Of a DNA stretch of 11,860 nucleotides, positions 1 through 5,894 are shown one piece after another. Numbering within the stretch: the first letter of the stretch is position 1; each line of letters begins with the position of its first letter. The translations under genes were made by a program, and so were the position numbers. The stretch spans positions 1 through 11,860 of the forward strand of contig CALXTH010000094.1 of NCBI GenBank assembly GCA_944391365.1, written 5' to 3'. The notes below the pieces were generated by a model. It ran no database searches and was not told the origin of the DNA. It saw nothing but the letters and a program-made list of their open reading frames with translations. This DNA is from an uncultured Alphaproteobacteria bacterium. Lineage in GTDB: Bacteria; Pseudomonadota; Alphaproteobacteria; RF32; CAG-239.

Positions 1-61
1 AAGAGGTTGTTTCAATCGCTGTCGCTCTTTGACAACCTCAAGTCTCATTGCTTGGCTCGAA

Positions 62-84
62 GAAACAGTCTCCCGGACTGTTTC
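62..84. repeat. Perfect 9-bp inverted repeat
   Basis: The arms GAAACAGTC and GACTGTTTC flank a 5-nt loop, TCCCG. Further out, CGAAGA and TCTTCG can extend the stem with a bulge on one side. There is no T-run after it on either strand, so it does not look like an intrinsic terminator. It fits the surrounding set of palindromic elements. Confidence 0.7.
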
Positions 85-126
85 CATCTTCGCAGCCAGC
101 AAGAGAAGAAATACCGGGAACAAACC

Positions 127-178
127 ACAGCGTCCCTCCCCTTAATTCCGTTAAGGGGAGGACAGGAAGGGTTTATAA
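127..178 (+). repeat. 52-nt dispersed palindromic repeat, copy 1
   Basis: This 52-nt stretch is identical to 11230-11281, about 11 kb away in the same orientation. Its core is a hairpin at 135-161 with perfect 11-bp arms (CCTCCCCTTAA and TTAAGGGGAGG) and the loop TTCCG, followed by a conserved GACAGGAAGGGTTTATAA. A diverged third copy lies near 11117-11164. Exact identity between unlinked non-coding copies suggests a recently spread or homogenised REP/MITE-like element. Confidence 0.85.
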
Positions 179-193
179 CAAATCATCTGAATC

Positions 194-231
194 GTCATCG
201 CAAGCCGGATGACAATCCGCATGGCGATCCA
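194..231 (+). repeat. GTCATCGC...GCGATCCA palindromic module
   Basis: An inner hairpin has the arms GTCATC (194-199) and GATGAC (208-213). An outer pair, ATCGC (197-201) and GCGAT (224-228), competes with it. The general form, GTCATyGC followed by a variable middle and then GCrATCCA, recurs at 11295-11333. The inner GTCATC/GATGAC hairpin recurs at 11518-11538. Dispersed intergenic palindromes starting GTCAT and ending ATCCA are common in alphaproteobacterial genomes. Confidence 0.6.
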
Positions 232-273
232 CAACCTGAAGTAGCTTCACCCAGTTGATTAACTGTTAAGAAA

Positions 274-312
274 TTGGGACATAAAACGCACTGCGTACAT
301 ATTGTGTTGACT
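274..312 (+). repeat. Shared repeat module, copy A
   Basis: This stretch reads like the reverse complement of 11560-11598. Both contain a GCACTGCGT core followed by an ATTGTG block, with mismatches scattered between. A third, more diverged copy lies on the minus strand at about 1257-1290. In one frame copies A and C both start Met-Gly-His and share His-Cys-Val and Ile-Val, but the frames run into unrelated sequence, so I treat this as a non-coding repeat. Confidence 0.6.
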
Positions 313-317
313 AAGCA

Positions 318-340
318 AAGGCTCCCGGATAAGGAGCCTT
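318..340 (-). terminator. Possible terminator of the Cys-rich protein gene
   Basis: An 8-bp perfect stem (AAGGCTCC and GGAGCCTT, 7-nt loop) lies 26 bp beyond the stop codon of the secreted protein gene. On the minus strand it is followed by TTTGCTT, a poor U-run. The position suits a terminator, but the weak T-run leaves it uncertain. Confidence 0.45.
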
Positions 341-366
341 ACGTCTCCTATACACCCCTTTCACTT

Positions 367-1089
367 TTACCACGATGTCAACACCGGCCAAACGTAGCCA
401 TGATTGCTATCATTATACCAGCCGGAAGAACCAGTAGACATATAGAAAAGAGAATAATAACCATAACCATCCTCGGTAGAAGACCAATATTTATCTTCTA
501 TTAATTTTATTCTTACGGAAGAAAAAAGCAAGTTATTTAGAGAGAATTTATTATTGTATATTGTAATTAACTGATCTTCAGTTGGTAAAGTTCCCTTCAA
601 ATTGTCACAAAAACTATAATTTTGACATGCCCTATAGGCACTCTCCCAAGTCATTTTTCCTAAATAATCTGTTGCGACATAGAAATTCATATCTGGAGTT
701 TTAACCCCAACCACAGCACCATTGCAATAATATAAATCTCCTTGAGCTCCATTCAAAGCTTCTTTCTTTTGACAACTCCCGTTCTTCCATTCATAGCCGC
801 TTGAACACGTACATTGAGTATATTTGCCACCACAGGCAGAGCCTGCGCCACCGGCGTAGCCGGTACCAGAACAACTATATTTAAATCCGTTCTCCGCACA
901 AACCGTAGATTCATCTTCGGCACAAAACCATCCCGAACCAAACGGACACTTGACACCTTTGCCACCGTCGCACGAACTTGCCGTATATCCAAGCGCAGCA
1001 CAATCCTGTACCGTGACACACTGTCCCAAAGCCAAAGCAGGAAAACAGGACAAACTTGTCCCTAATAAAAAATAAACTTGAAACTTCAT
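367..1089 (-). CDS. Secreted Cys-rich protein with DUF1566-like C-terminus
   Basis: The product is 240 residues. It opens with a signal peptide (MKF, a hydrophobic stretch, then ALALGQ), so it is probably exported. Residues from about 20 to 108 are Cys-rich, with spaced CxxG/GxxC-like turns and a segment resembling EGF or keratin-type repeats. I count about 14 cysteines after the signal. The second half ends in a pattern with YWSSTEDG, reminiscent of DUF1566 / Fib_succ_major-type domains. The role is unknown; cell-surface display or adhesion is a guess. I start at the second ATG because AAGGA lies 8 nt upstream of it, whereas an ATG three codons earlier has no room for a ribosome binding site. 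The 3' half of the gene is clearly more AT-rich than its neighbours, which may mean it was acquired. Confidence 0.85.
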   Translation of the reverse strand: MKFQVYFLLGTSLSCFPALALGQCVTVQDCAALGYTASSCDGGKGVKCPFGSGWFCAEDESTVCAENGFKYSCSGTGYAGGAGSACGGKYTQCTCSSGYEWKNGSCQKKEALNGAQGDLYYCNGAVVGVKTPDMNFYVATDYLGKMTWESAYRACQNYSFCDNLKGTLPTEDQLITIYNNKFSLNNLLFSSVRIKLIEDKYWSSTEDGYGYYSLFYMSTGSSGWYNDSNHGYVWPVLTSW

Positions 1090-1121
1090 GACACACATCC
1101 TTTATAACATCACACTAGGAT

Positions 1122-1150
1122 AGTATATCATATTTTAAAATAATTGTAAA
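1122..1150 (-). promoter_or_regulatory. Sigma-70-type promoter for the Cys-rich protein gene
   Basis: On the minus strand TTTACA is separated by 17 bp from TATACT, and the -10 is preceded by TGA, giving an extended -10 of the TGnTATACT form. The predicted start is near 1115, leaving a leader of about 26 nt before the ATG. Confidence 0.7.
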
Positions 1151-1214
1151 TCATAAATTCAATATAAAGACGAAAAAATTATGCAAAAAGAAAGACCGGT
1201 TCTTTCAACCTGAC

Positions 1215-1247
1215 AAAAAGGCTCAGAATAATAAATCCTGAGCCTTT
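1215..1247 (-). terminator. Intrinsic terminator of the rplU-rpmA-obgE-rsfS operon
   Basis: Perfect 10-bp arms (AAAGGCTCAG at 1217-1226 and CTGAGCCTTT at 1238-1247) enclose an 11-nt loop. On the minus strand the hairpin runs into TTTTTG. It lies about 115 bp past the rsfS stop codon, so the operon message would carry repeat copy B in its 3' untranslated region. Confidence 0.75.
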
Positions 1248-1256
1248 ATCTCTCCG

Positions 1257-1345
1257 CTGGCACAATCTGAGCATCGCGCCTCATGCACCGCCGGACAAGC
1301 CGCCGCTAACTGATCGGATCAAACGGCGCCCGTTTGCGCCAGCTT
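1257..1345 (-). repeat. Composite repeat, copy B
   Basis: This is a shortened version of the composite element at 11560-11685. It contains a diverged copy of the module at 274-312, then a 32-nt block at 1305-1336 that matches 11609-11640 with one mismatch, then GCGCCAGCTT, which is also found in the right-hand copy. The 32-nt block ends in a compact hairpin, CAAACGG-CGC-CCGTTTG (1320-1336). Compared with the right-hand copy, one further hairpin and half of another are missing from the middle. Confidence 0.75.
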
Positions 1346-1359
1346 AATCAGCTTCCTGA

Positions 1360-1731
1360 TTATTGACGAATTTCGGCAACCGCGCGCCACATTTTTTCAA
1401 TATTATAAAATTCCCGAACCTCGGGCTTAAAAATATGAACAATCACATCAAACGCATCAATCAGCACCCAGTCGGCCTTTTCCATTCCCTCTGCCGCAGA
1501 TTTATACCCCGCCGCTTTCAGATTCTCCTGCACTTTTTCCGCCAAAGAGGCCACATGGCGCTGCGAAGTCCCGCTGGCCACCACCATAAAACTGGCAATA
1601 GACGTTTTTCCTTTCAAATCCATCACCACAATATCTTCCGCTTTATTATCATCTAAAGTTTTTGAGACAATGGCTAAAATTTTTTCGTCATCTTCCATCT
1701 TTTCTATTTTTTCAGCAGTTTCCTTAACCAC
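1360..1731 (-). CDS. rsfS: Ribosomal silencing factor RsfS (Iojap/DUF143)
   Basis: The product is 123 residues, typical for the family. RsfS binds uL14 on the large ribosomal subunit, blocks joining to the small subunit and slows translation when nutrients are short. Family features visible are the DDNKAEDIVVMDL strand, the SFMVVASGTSQRHV core (about 47-60), and the C-terminal WVLIDAFDVIVHIF and REFYNIEKMW segments. The start is GTG; AGGAG sits 9 nt upstream and overlaps the obgE stop codon, so translation is probably coupled to obgE. Only 12 nt separate the two genes. In many alphaproteobacteria proBA and nadD lie between obg and rsfS; here they are absent. Confidence 0.93.
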   Translation of the reverse strand: MVKETAEKIEKMEDDEKILAIVSKTLDDNKAEDIVVMDLKGKTSIASFMVVASGTSQRHVASLAEKVQENLKAAGYKSAAEGMEKADWVLIDAFDVIVHIFKPEVREFYNIEKMWRAVAEIRQ

Positions 1732-1743
1732 GACAATCTTCTC

Positions 1744-2811
1744 CTAATCCAAAGGTGACCATGCTTTTTTGACACCGGTTTCTTCAGGCCGCACATCGAC
1801 GGTTTCCTCTGTTTTTTTGCGCCTGTCCCGGGTAACAAATTGACTGACCTCACGCAACGCCGCCATCAAATTTTCGCGGGCAACGGCAGAAATCGCCACA
1901 ACCTTCTTGCCACAGGCTTTTTCCAAAGCCTTTTGCTTCTGCGCAACCTCATCTGCCGGCAAAGTCTCAATCTTGTTCAACACCACAACTTCCGGCTTAT
2001 TTGCCAGCTTGTCATTATACAAATCCAGCTCCCGACGGATTGTTTTGTAAGTTTGAACCACATCCTCATTATTAACATCAATCAAATGCAGCAAAACCGC
2101 ACAGCGTTCCACATGTTTCAAAAACCGGTCACCAAGCCCGACCCCCTCATGCGCGCCTTCAATCAATCCCGGAATATCGGCGATCACCATTTCATAATTA
2201 TCCACCCAGGCCACACCCAAATTCGGATGCAGGGTCGTAAACGGATAATCGGCAATCTTCGGACGAGCCGCTGTCACCACTGACAAAAAAGTTGACTTCC
2301 CGGCATTGGGCAACCCGACCAGCCCCACATCGGCAATCACCTTCAGCCGCAGCCAGACCCACATTTCCTGCCCCGGCCACCCCGGTTCGGCATAACGCGG
2401 CGCCTGATTGGTCGCAGACTTAAACTGCATATTACCCCGGCCGCCGTCACCACCTTTGGCAATCATAAACCGCTGCCCCGGCTCCACCATATCGGCAATC
2501 ACGGTTTCACCGTCTTCGGCAACAATCTCCGTCCCGACCGGAACTTTAATAACAATATCCTCACCCTTGGCGCCGGTCATCTGCGATCCCATGCCGTTTT
2601 GCCCTTTGGGAGCCTTAAAATGCTGCTGATAACGAAAATCAATCAGGGTGTTCAGATTTTCCACGGCTTCAAAATAAACACTGCCGCCATTGCCGCCGTC
2701 ACCACCGTTTGGCCCACCGAACTCAATATACTTCTCGCGGCGAAACGACACACAACCTGCACCGCCGTCACCGGATTTAATAAAAATTTTTGCCTGATCC
2801 AAAAACTTCAT
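1744..2811 (-). CDS. obgE: Ribosome-assembly GTPase Obg/CgtA
   Basis: Obg is a GTPase of late 50S assembly, also linked to the stringent response. The 355-residue product has the glycine-rich Obg fold (about 1-158, with GGDGGNGG near 36-43) and a G domain with G1 GLPNAGKS (166-173), G3 DIPG (212-215), G4 NKIE (279-282) and a G5-like SAVA (308-311). The characteristic GLGDRFLKHVERC stretch follows G3. The protein ends in a short charged tail and lacks the OCT domain found in Gram-positive Obg, matching the alphaproteobacterial CgtA length. Upstream of the ATG is only a weak GGATGG site, similar to that before rplU. It is the third gene of the ribosomal operon. Confidence 0.97.
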   Translation of the reverse strand: MKFLDQAKIFIKSGDGGAGCVSFRREKYIEFGGPNGGDGGNGGSVYFEAVENLNTLIDFRYQQHFKAPKGQNGMGSQMTGAKGEDIVIKVPVGTEIVAEDGETVIADMVEPGQRFMIAKGGDGGRGNMQFKSATNQAPRYAEPGWPGQEMWVWLRLKVIADVGLVGLPNAGKSTFLSVVTAARPKIADYPFTTLHPNLGVAWVDNYEMVIADIPGLIEGAHEGVGLGDRFLKHVERCAVLLHLIDVNNEDVVQTYKTIRRELDLYNDKLANKPEVVVLNKIETLPADEVAQKQKALEKACGKKVVAISAVARENLMAALREVSQFVTRDRRKKTEETVDVRPEETGVKKAWSPLD

Positions 2812-2832
2812 TTTTCACCATCCGACTGAAAA

Positions 2833-2874
2833 CACCCCTCAGAACAGCAAAAGGGGGGGTGATAGACATCCCCC
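2833..2874 (-). promoter_or_regulatory. Overlapping alternative hairpins between rpmA and obgE
   Basis: On the minus strand a GGGGG arm (2870-2874), with an inner TG/CA pair, can fold onto the C7 run (2853-2859), which is directly followed by TTTT (2849-2852). The same C-run with its flanking CA can instead pair with GGGGTG (2833-2838), which is also followed by TTTT. The two folds exclude each other. This looks like a weak terminator or attenuator in the 89-bp gap. The fold comes from reading alone. Confidence 0.4.
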
Positions 2875-2900
2875 TCCGCCAAACTTCTGCCGTTTTCAGA

Positions 2901-3161
2901 CTAATTTTCAGAAGCCACAACCGACACAACCGTCTTGTCGCCGGCTTTTTTGCTGAACTGGACTTTACCTTCGGCAACGGCAAAAATCGTATGATCTTTA
3001 CCCATAGCAACATTCTCGCCCGGATGATACTGGGTTCCGCGCTGACGAATGATGATATTTCCGGGAATAACCGCCTGGCCGCCGGATTTTTTCAAGCCCA
3101 AACGACGTCCGATGGAGTCGCGCCCGTTAGAGGAACTTCCGCCTGATTTCTTATGTGCCAT
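2901..3161 (-). CDS. rpmA: 50S ribosomal protein bL27
   Basis: The product is 86 residues, the usual size. It begins MAHKKSGGSSSNGRDS, the flexible N-terminus of bL27 that reaches toward the peptidyl transferase centre, without the extra cleavable N-terminal extension seen in Firmicutes. The following RRLGLKKSGG, IIRQRGTQYHPG and NVAMGKDHTIFA segments are diagnostic. AAGGAGA lies about 8 nt before the ATG, the best ribosome binding site in this operon. It follows rplU by 21 nt. Confidence 0.98.
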   Translation of the reverse strand: MAHKKSGGSSSNGRDSIGRRLGLKKSGGQAVIPGNIIIRQRGTQYHPGENVAMGKDHTIFAVAEGKVQFSKKAGDKTVVSVVASEN

Positions 3162-3182
3162 AATTAACTCTCCTTAATCTCT

Positions 3183-3485
3183 TTATTTGCCGCAAATATC
3201 GGTAATTTTAACCAGCGTAATCTGCTGTCTGTGACCGTTCTTGCGACGATAATTCTGTCTTCTCTTTTTCTTAAAGATGATAACTTTCGCATCTTTGGCC
3301 TGTTTCAAGACAGTCGCCTTGACGCTGGCACCGTCAACCAACGGCGTACCGACAACATCATCAAGAGCCAGAACTTCGTTGAAAACAACTTCTTTACCTT
3401 CTTCACCGGCGATTTTTTCAATTTTGACAACATCACCCGATGTCACTTTATATTGTTTTCCGCCTGTTTTAATTACTGCGTACAT
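3183..3485 (-). CDS. rplU: 50S ribosomal protein bL21
   Basis: The product is 100 residues, matching the family. It opens MYAVIKTGGKQYKV and carries the basic KKKRRQNYRRKNGHRQ stretch near residue 75 that contacts 23S rRNA. It is the first gene of the operon rplU-rpmA-obgE-rsfS, which joins large-subunit proteins with an assembly GTPase and a silencing factor. The start is supported by GGATGG a few bases upstream and by a strong promoter about 50-75 bp before the ATG. Confidence 0.98.
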   Translation of the reverse strand: MYAVIKTGGKQYKVTSGDVVKIEKIAGEEGKEVVFNEVLALDDVVGTPLVDGASVKATVLKQAKDAKVIIFKKKRRQNYRRKNGHRQQITLVKITDICGK

Positions 3486-3533
3486 TTTTTAACCATCCAA
3501 TTTTCTTTGATTAAACATAAATCTTTTGTTTGC

Positions 3534-3561
3534 AATATACATAACTTTTTCCCGCTGTCAA
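3534..3561 (-). promoter_or_regulatory. Strong sigma-70 promoter of rplU operon
   Basis: On the minus strand a perfect TTGACA (3556-3561) is followed after 16 bp by TATATT (3534-3539). Initiation near 3527 would give a leader of about 42 nt. This is the best promoter match in the window, fitting a ribosomal protein operon. Confidence 0.78.
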
Positions 3562-3607
3562 CAAGAATCTCTCTCAAAAACGAAAAATTTTCACTGCAAA
3601 ACGGAGC

Positions 3608-3675
3608 CGGCGGCCGCAAAACCGCCGTTCCACCGTCAGTCGTCGGTCACCCTTGCTCACATAAAATGAACAAGG
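3608..3675 (-). terminator. Hairpins at the end of the transporter gene
   Basis: A 9-bp stem with one G-U pair (CCTTGTTCA and TGAGCAAGG, positions 3651-3675) contains the transporter's TGA stop codon. A second, CGGCGG/CCGCCG stem follows (3608-3627) and is trailed by GCTCCGTTTT. Neither has a clean U-run, so termination here is plausible but not well supported. Confidence 0.35.
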
Positions 3676-5000
3676 TGCAAATACAAAGCCGCCAGCCCCA
3701 CGCTCACAATCATCACCGGCAGCGACCAGATCAAAAAGCGCATAAAATGAATGGGACACCCCTCGCGCTGAGCCATTCCGGCCACAATCACGTTGGCAGA
3801 TGCCGCAATCAGCGACCCGTTGCCGCCGAAACAGGCCCCGAGAGACAACGCCCACCATACCGGCATCATCGCCTCACGACCGCCCATCCCGGCTTCCATC
3901 GTCTTAATCATCGGAATCATCGTCGCCACAAACGGAATATTGTCAATCGCCGTCGAAACAAAAGCCGACACCCAAACCACCAGCATTGTCGCTTTCTCAA
4001 TGCTGCCGCCGGTCATCTCAACAAACTTATGCCCCATCACCGCCAGCACACCGGACTCTTCCAGCCCGTACACAATCGCAAACAACCCGGCAAAAAAGAA
4101 AATCGTCGTCCAGTCCACCATGTTGAAAGCTTCTTCAACCTTATGGTCGCGCCGGTCATGGCTGTCGCCCAGCGTATAAATCAGCATCAACACCGCCGCA
4201 CCGAGCATGGCAATTGTTCCGTTGGAAATGTGAAAATGCTCCGCCGCCATAAACCCGGCAATCACCAAAATCAAAATCGTGAGCGACTTTGCCAACAGTT
4301 TATGATCAGTAATTGCCTTAAACTCATCCATTTTCAAAACCGCATTCCGGCTCGCCGCCGTTGTCACCAGCTTCCGCCCGTAGACCACATCAAAAGCCAA
4401 AATCAGCACCAGCATTGTGATAATCACAATCGGCGTCAGTTCATACACAAAATCCATAAACGACAAATTCAGCGCCGACCCGATTAAAATATTCGGCGGA
4501 TCCCCGATTAAGGTTGCCGTTCCCCCGATATTTGAGGCAAAAATCTCCATAATCAGATACGGATACGGATTAACCTTCAGTCGTTTGGTAATCTGAAACG
4601 TAACCGGAGCAATCAGCAAAACCGTCGTCACATTGTCCAACAGCGCCGAAAACAATGCCGTCACCGCCGCCAACACCACCAACAGCCCCCGCGGATTGGC
4701 CTTGACCTTTTTGGCCGCCCAAACCGCCACAAACTGAAACATCCCAGACCGCTCGGCAATCCCGACAATAATCATCATACCGATAAGCAGCGACAGCGTA
4801 TTAAAGTCTATCCCTCGGATTGCCGCCGAATGCGACAAAACCCCGGTCAGAATCATCGCCGCGGCACCAAGCAGCGCCACCACCGCACGATTCATCTTTT
4901 CCGTAAACAAAACAAGATAGCTGATAATCAACACCGCAGATGAAACCCTCATCGGATCCCATCCGAAAATCACCTGCGAAACAACTTCTTCCGTATGCAT
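3657..5000 (-). CDS. ArsB/NhaD-family ion transporter
   Basis: The product is a 447-residue membrane protein with about 11-12 hydrophobic segments. It belongs to the ion transporter superfamily that includes ArsB, NhaD and the mammalian P protein. Signature segments are SYLVLFTEKMNR (about 27-38), LLDNVTTVLL (about 121-130), GGTATLIGDPPN (about 159-170), a second DNIPF in the C-terminal half, and GGNGSLIAASAN. The two Asp-Asn motifs in symmetric halves are typical of the fold. Substrate cannot be read from sequence: Na+/H+ exchange or anion efflux are both possible, and no ars genes are nearby. I choose the ATG at 5000 because GGAGG lies 6 nt upstream; the ATG six bases earlier overlaps that site. 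trmJ lies 88 bp upstream on the same strand. Confidence 0.9.
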   Translation of the reverse strand: MHTEEVVSQVIFGWDPMRVSSAVLIISYLVLFTEKMNRAVVALLGAAAMILTGVLSHSAAIRGIDFNTLSLLIGMMIIVGIAERSGMFQFVAVWAAKKVKANPRGLLVVLAAVTALFSALLDNVTTVLLIAPVTFQITKRLKVNPYPYLIMEIFASNIGGTATLIGDPPNILIGSALNLSFMDFVYELTPIVIITMLVLILAFDVVYGRKLVTTAASRNAVLKMDEFKAITDHKLLAKSLTILILVIAGFMAAEHFHISNGTIAMLGAAVLMLIYTLGDSHDRRDHKVEEAFNMVDWTTIFFFAGLFAIVYGLEESGVLAVMGHKFVEMTGGSIEKATMLVVWVSAFVSTAIDNIPFVATMIPMIKTMEAGMGGREAMMPVWWALSLGACFGGNGSLIAASANVIVAGMAQREGCPIHFMRFLIWSLPVMIVSVGLAALYLHLVHFM

Positions 5001-5088
5001 TGACATCCTCCGGATAATAACTGATTTACCCACATCATAGCGGCGGTTTCCTCAACAATTCGTTAAGAACCGAACGCACCCCGCCGGA

Positions 5089-5814
5089 TTATTCCTTTTT
5101 TCCGCTCAGATAATTAAAAATCCCATAGAGCGTATTCAGCTCCGGCTCGGTAATTTCACGACGCAAAAACATATTATGCAGATTAAGCAGCATCCGCGGA
5201 CGCTTTTCCTCATCCTGAAAAATTTTGCAACCAGCAAGTTTTTCCCCCAGAAAATCAAAAAAATGCAGCACCTTTTCCTTGTCGGCCACCTGCCCGCCGT
5301 TTGTCACCAGCTGCACCGCCGGCACCTCAATCTGTGTTTTATACCACTCATAACCGACCAGCAACACCGCCTGCGATAAATTAAGCGAACAATGCGCCGG
5401 ATTAAGTGGAATCTCAATAACTTTATCGGCAATCCCCACATCGTCATTATGCAGTCCCGTCCGCTCCGGACCAAATAAAATGCCGCATCGAATGCCCTCC
5501 CGGCTTTTCTGCGCCATCTCCCCTGCGGCAGCCTCCGCCGTCTCAACCACCTTCACCATATTCCGCCGTCGGGCAGTCGTGGCATAAACCAGTCCCAAAT
5601 CGGCCACAGCCTCGCGCGTTGTTGCAAAAACCCCCGCCTCAAACAAAATTTTTTCCGCACCGGAAGATGCCGCCACCGCTTTTTCTCCCGTATGATTCTC
5701 CCGCGGCGCCACCAGACGCATCTCCTCCAGCCCGCAGTTCATCATCGCCCGTGCCGCCATACCGACATTTTCAGCCAGCTGCGGCTGCACCAAAACAATC
5801 ACCGGTTTTTGCAT
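5089..5814 (-). CDS. trmJ: tRNA 2'-O-methyltransferase, TrmJ family (SPOUT)
   Basis: The product is 241 residues. TrmJ methylates the 2'-OH of nucleotide 32 in the anticodon loop of some tRNAs, using S-adenosylmethionine. The N-terminus reads VQPQLAENVGMAARAMMNCG, the classic SPOUT opening; GILFGPERTGLHNDDV in the middle and IPLNPAHCSLNLSQAVLL form the knotted cofactor site. The C-terminus is a helical extension. I start at the ATG before QKPV; family proteins begin near there, and AAAGGGA lies about 9-10 nt upstream. A longer frame to 5835 would need a TTG start. The ribosome binding site lies within one arm of a perfect inverted repeat (5821-5850), and a promoter precedes it. Confidence 0.92.
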   Translation of the reverse strand: MQKPVIVLVQPQLAENVGMAARAMMNCGLEEMRLVAPRENHTGEKAVAASSGAEKILFEAGVFATTREAVADLGLVYATTARRRNMVKVVETAEAAAGEMAQKSREGIRCGILFGPERTGLHNDDVGIADKVIEIPLNPAHCSLNLSQAVLLVGYEWYKTQIEVPAVQLVTNGGQVADKEKVLHFFDFLGEKLAGCKIFQDEEKRPRMLLNLHNMFLRREITEPELNTLYGIFNYLSGKKE

Positions 5815-5820
5815 AAAATC

Positions 5821-5850
5821 AATCCCTTTCATCAATCAATGAAAGGGATT
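5821..5850 (-). promoter_or_regulatory. Perfect 12-bp inverted repeat at trmJ start region
   Basis: The arms AATCCCTTTCAT and ATGAAAGGGATT match over 12 bp with a 6-nt centre. The outer end overlaps the predicted -10 element by three bases. The downstream arm contains the ribosome binding site of trmJ and ends 6 bp before the ATG. It could be an operator, or, if transcription starts further upstream, an RNA hairpin hiding the ribosome binding site. There is no useful T-run, so a terminator is less likely. Confidence 0.6.
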
Positions 5851-5876
5851 AAATAATATTCAGCAAAACCTGTCAA
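5848..5876 (-). promoter_or_regulatory. Sigma-70 promoter of trmJ
   Basis: On the minus strand a perfect TTGACA (5871-5876) is followed after 17 bp by TTTAAT (5848-5853), 5 of 6 to the -10 consensus. The likely start near 5840 lies inside the inverted repeat and leaves a 26-nt leader. Confidence 0.65.
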
Positions 5877-5894
5877 TCAAAAACCATTTCCGTT

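Larger units (their letters stand above)
1..366. other. Gene-free left flank made of palindromic repeats
   Basis: No convincing gene is seen here. Short open frames on the plus strand have no good ribosome binding site and run through inverted repeats. The stretch holds an 8-bp inverted repeat GAGGTTGT/ACAACCTC (3-10 and 32-39, 21-nt spacer), a 9-bp hairpin at 62-84, one copy of a 52-nt dispersed repeat (127-178), a GTCATC palindrome (194-231), a module shared with the right end of the window (274-312) and a possible terminator (318-340). Confidence 0.7.

Noticed and set aside
1..366. tRNA or other structured RNA gene
   Set aside because: Hairpins are present but no cloverleaf or known RNA fold could be traced, and the elements recur elsewhere as dispersed repeats.
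3231..4487. Plus-strand open frame of 418 codons
   Set aside because: It runs antisense to rplU and the transporter gene, is rich in His, Arg, Gln and Asn as antisense frames often are, and has no recognisable motif. The minus-strand genes are clear.
3657..5000. Arsenite efflux assignment (arsB)
   Set aside because: The superfamily is right, but no arsR, arsC or arsA lies nearby and the sequence alone does not separate arsenite from sodium or other substrates.
5000..5033. Longer transporter start at 5033
   Set aside because: The GGAGG ribosome binding site lies downstream of that codon and is spaced correctly for the ATG at 5000; the added residues are not hydrophobic family sequence.
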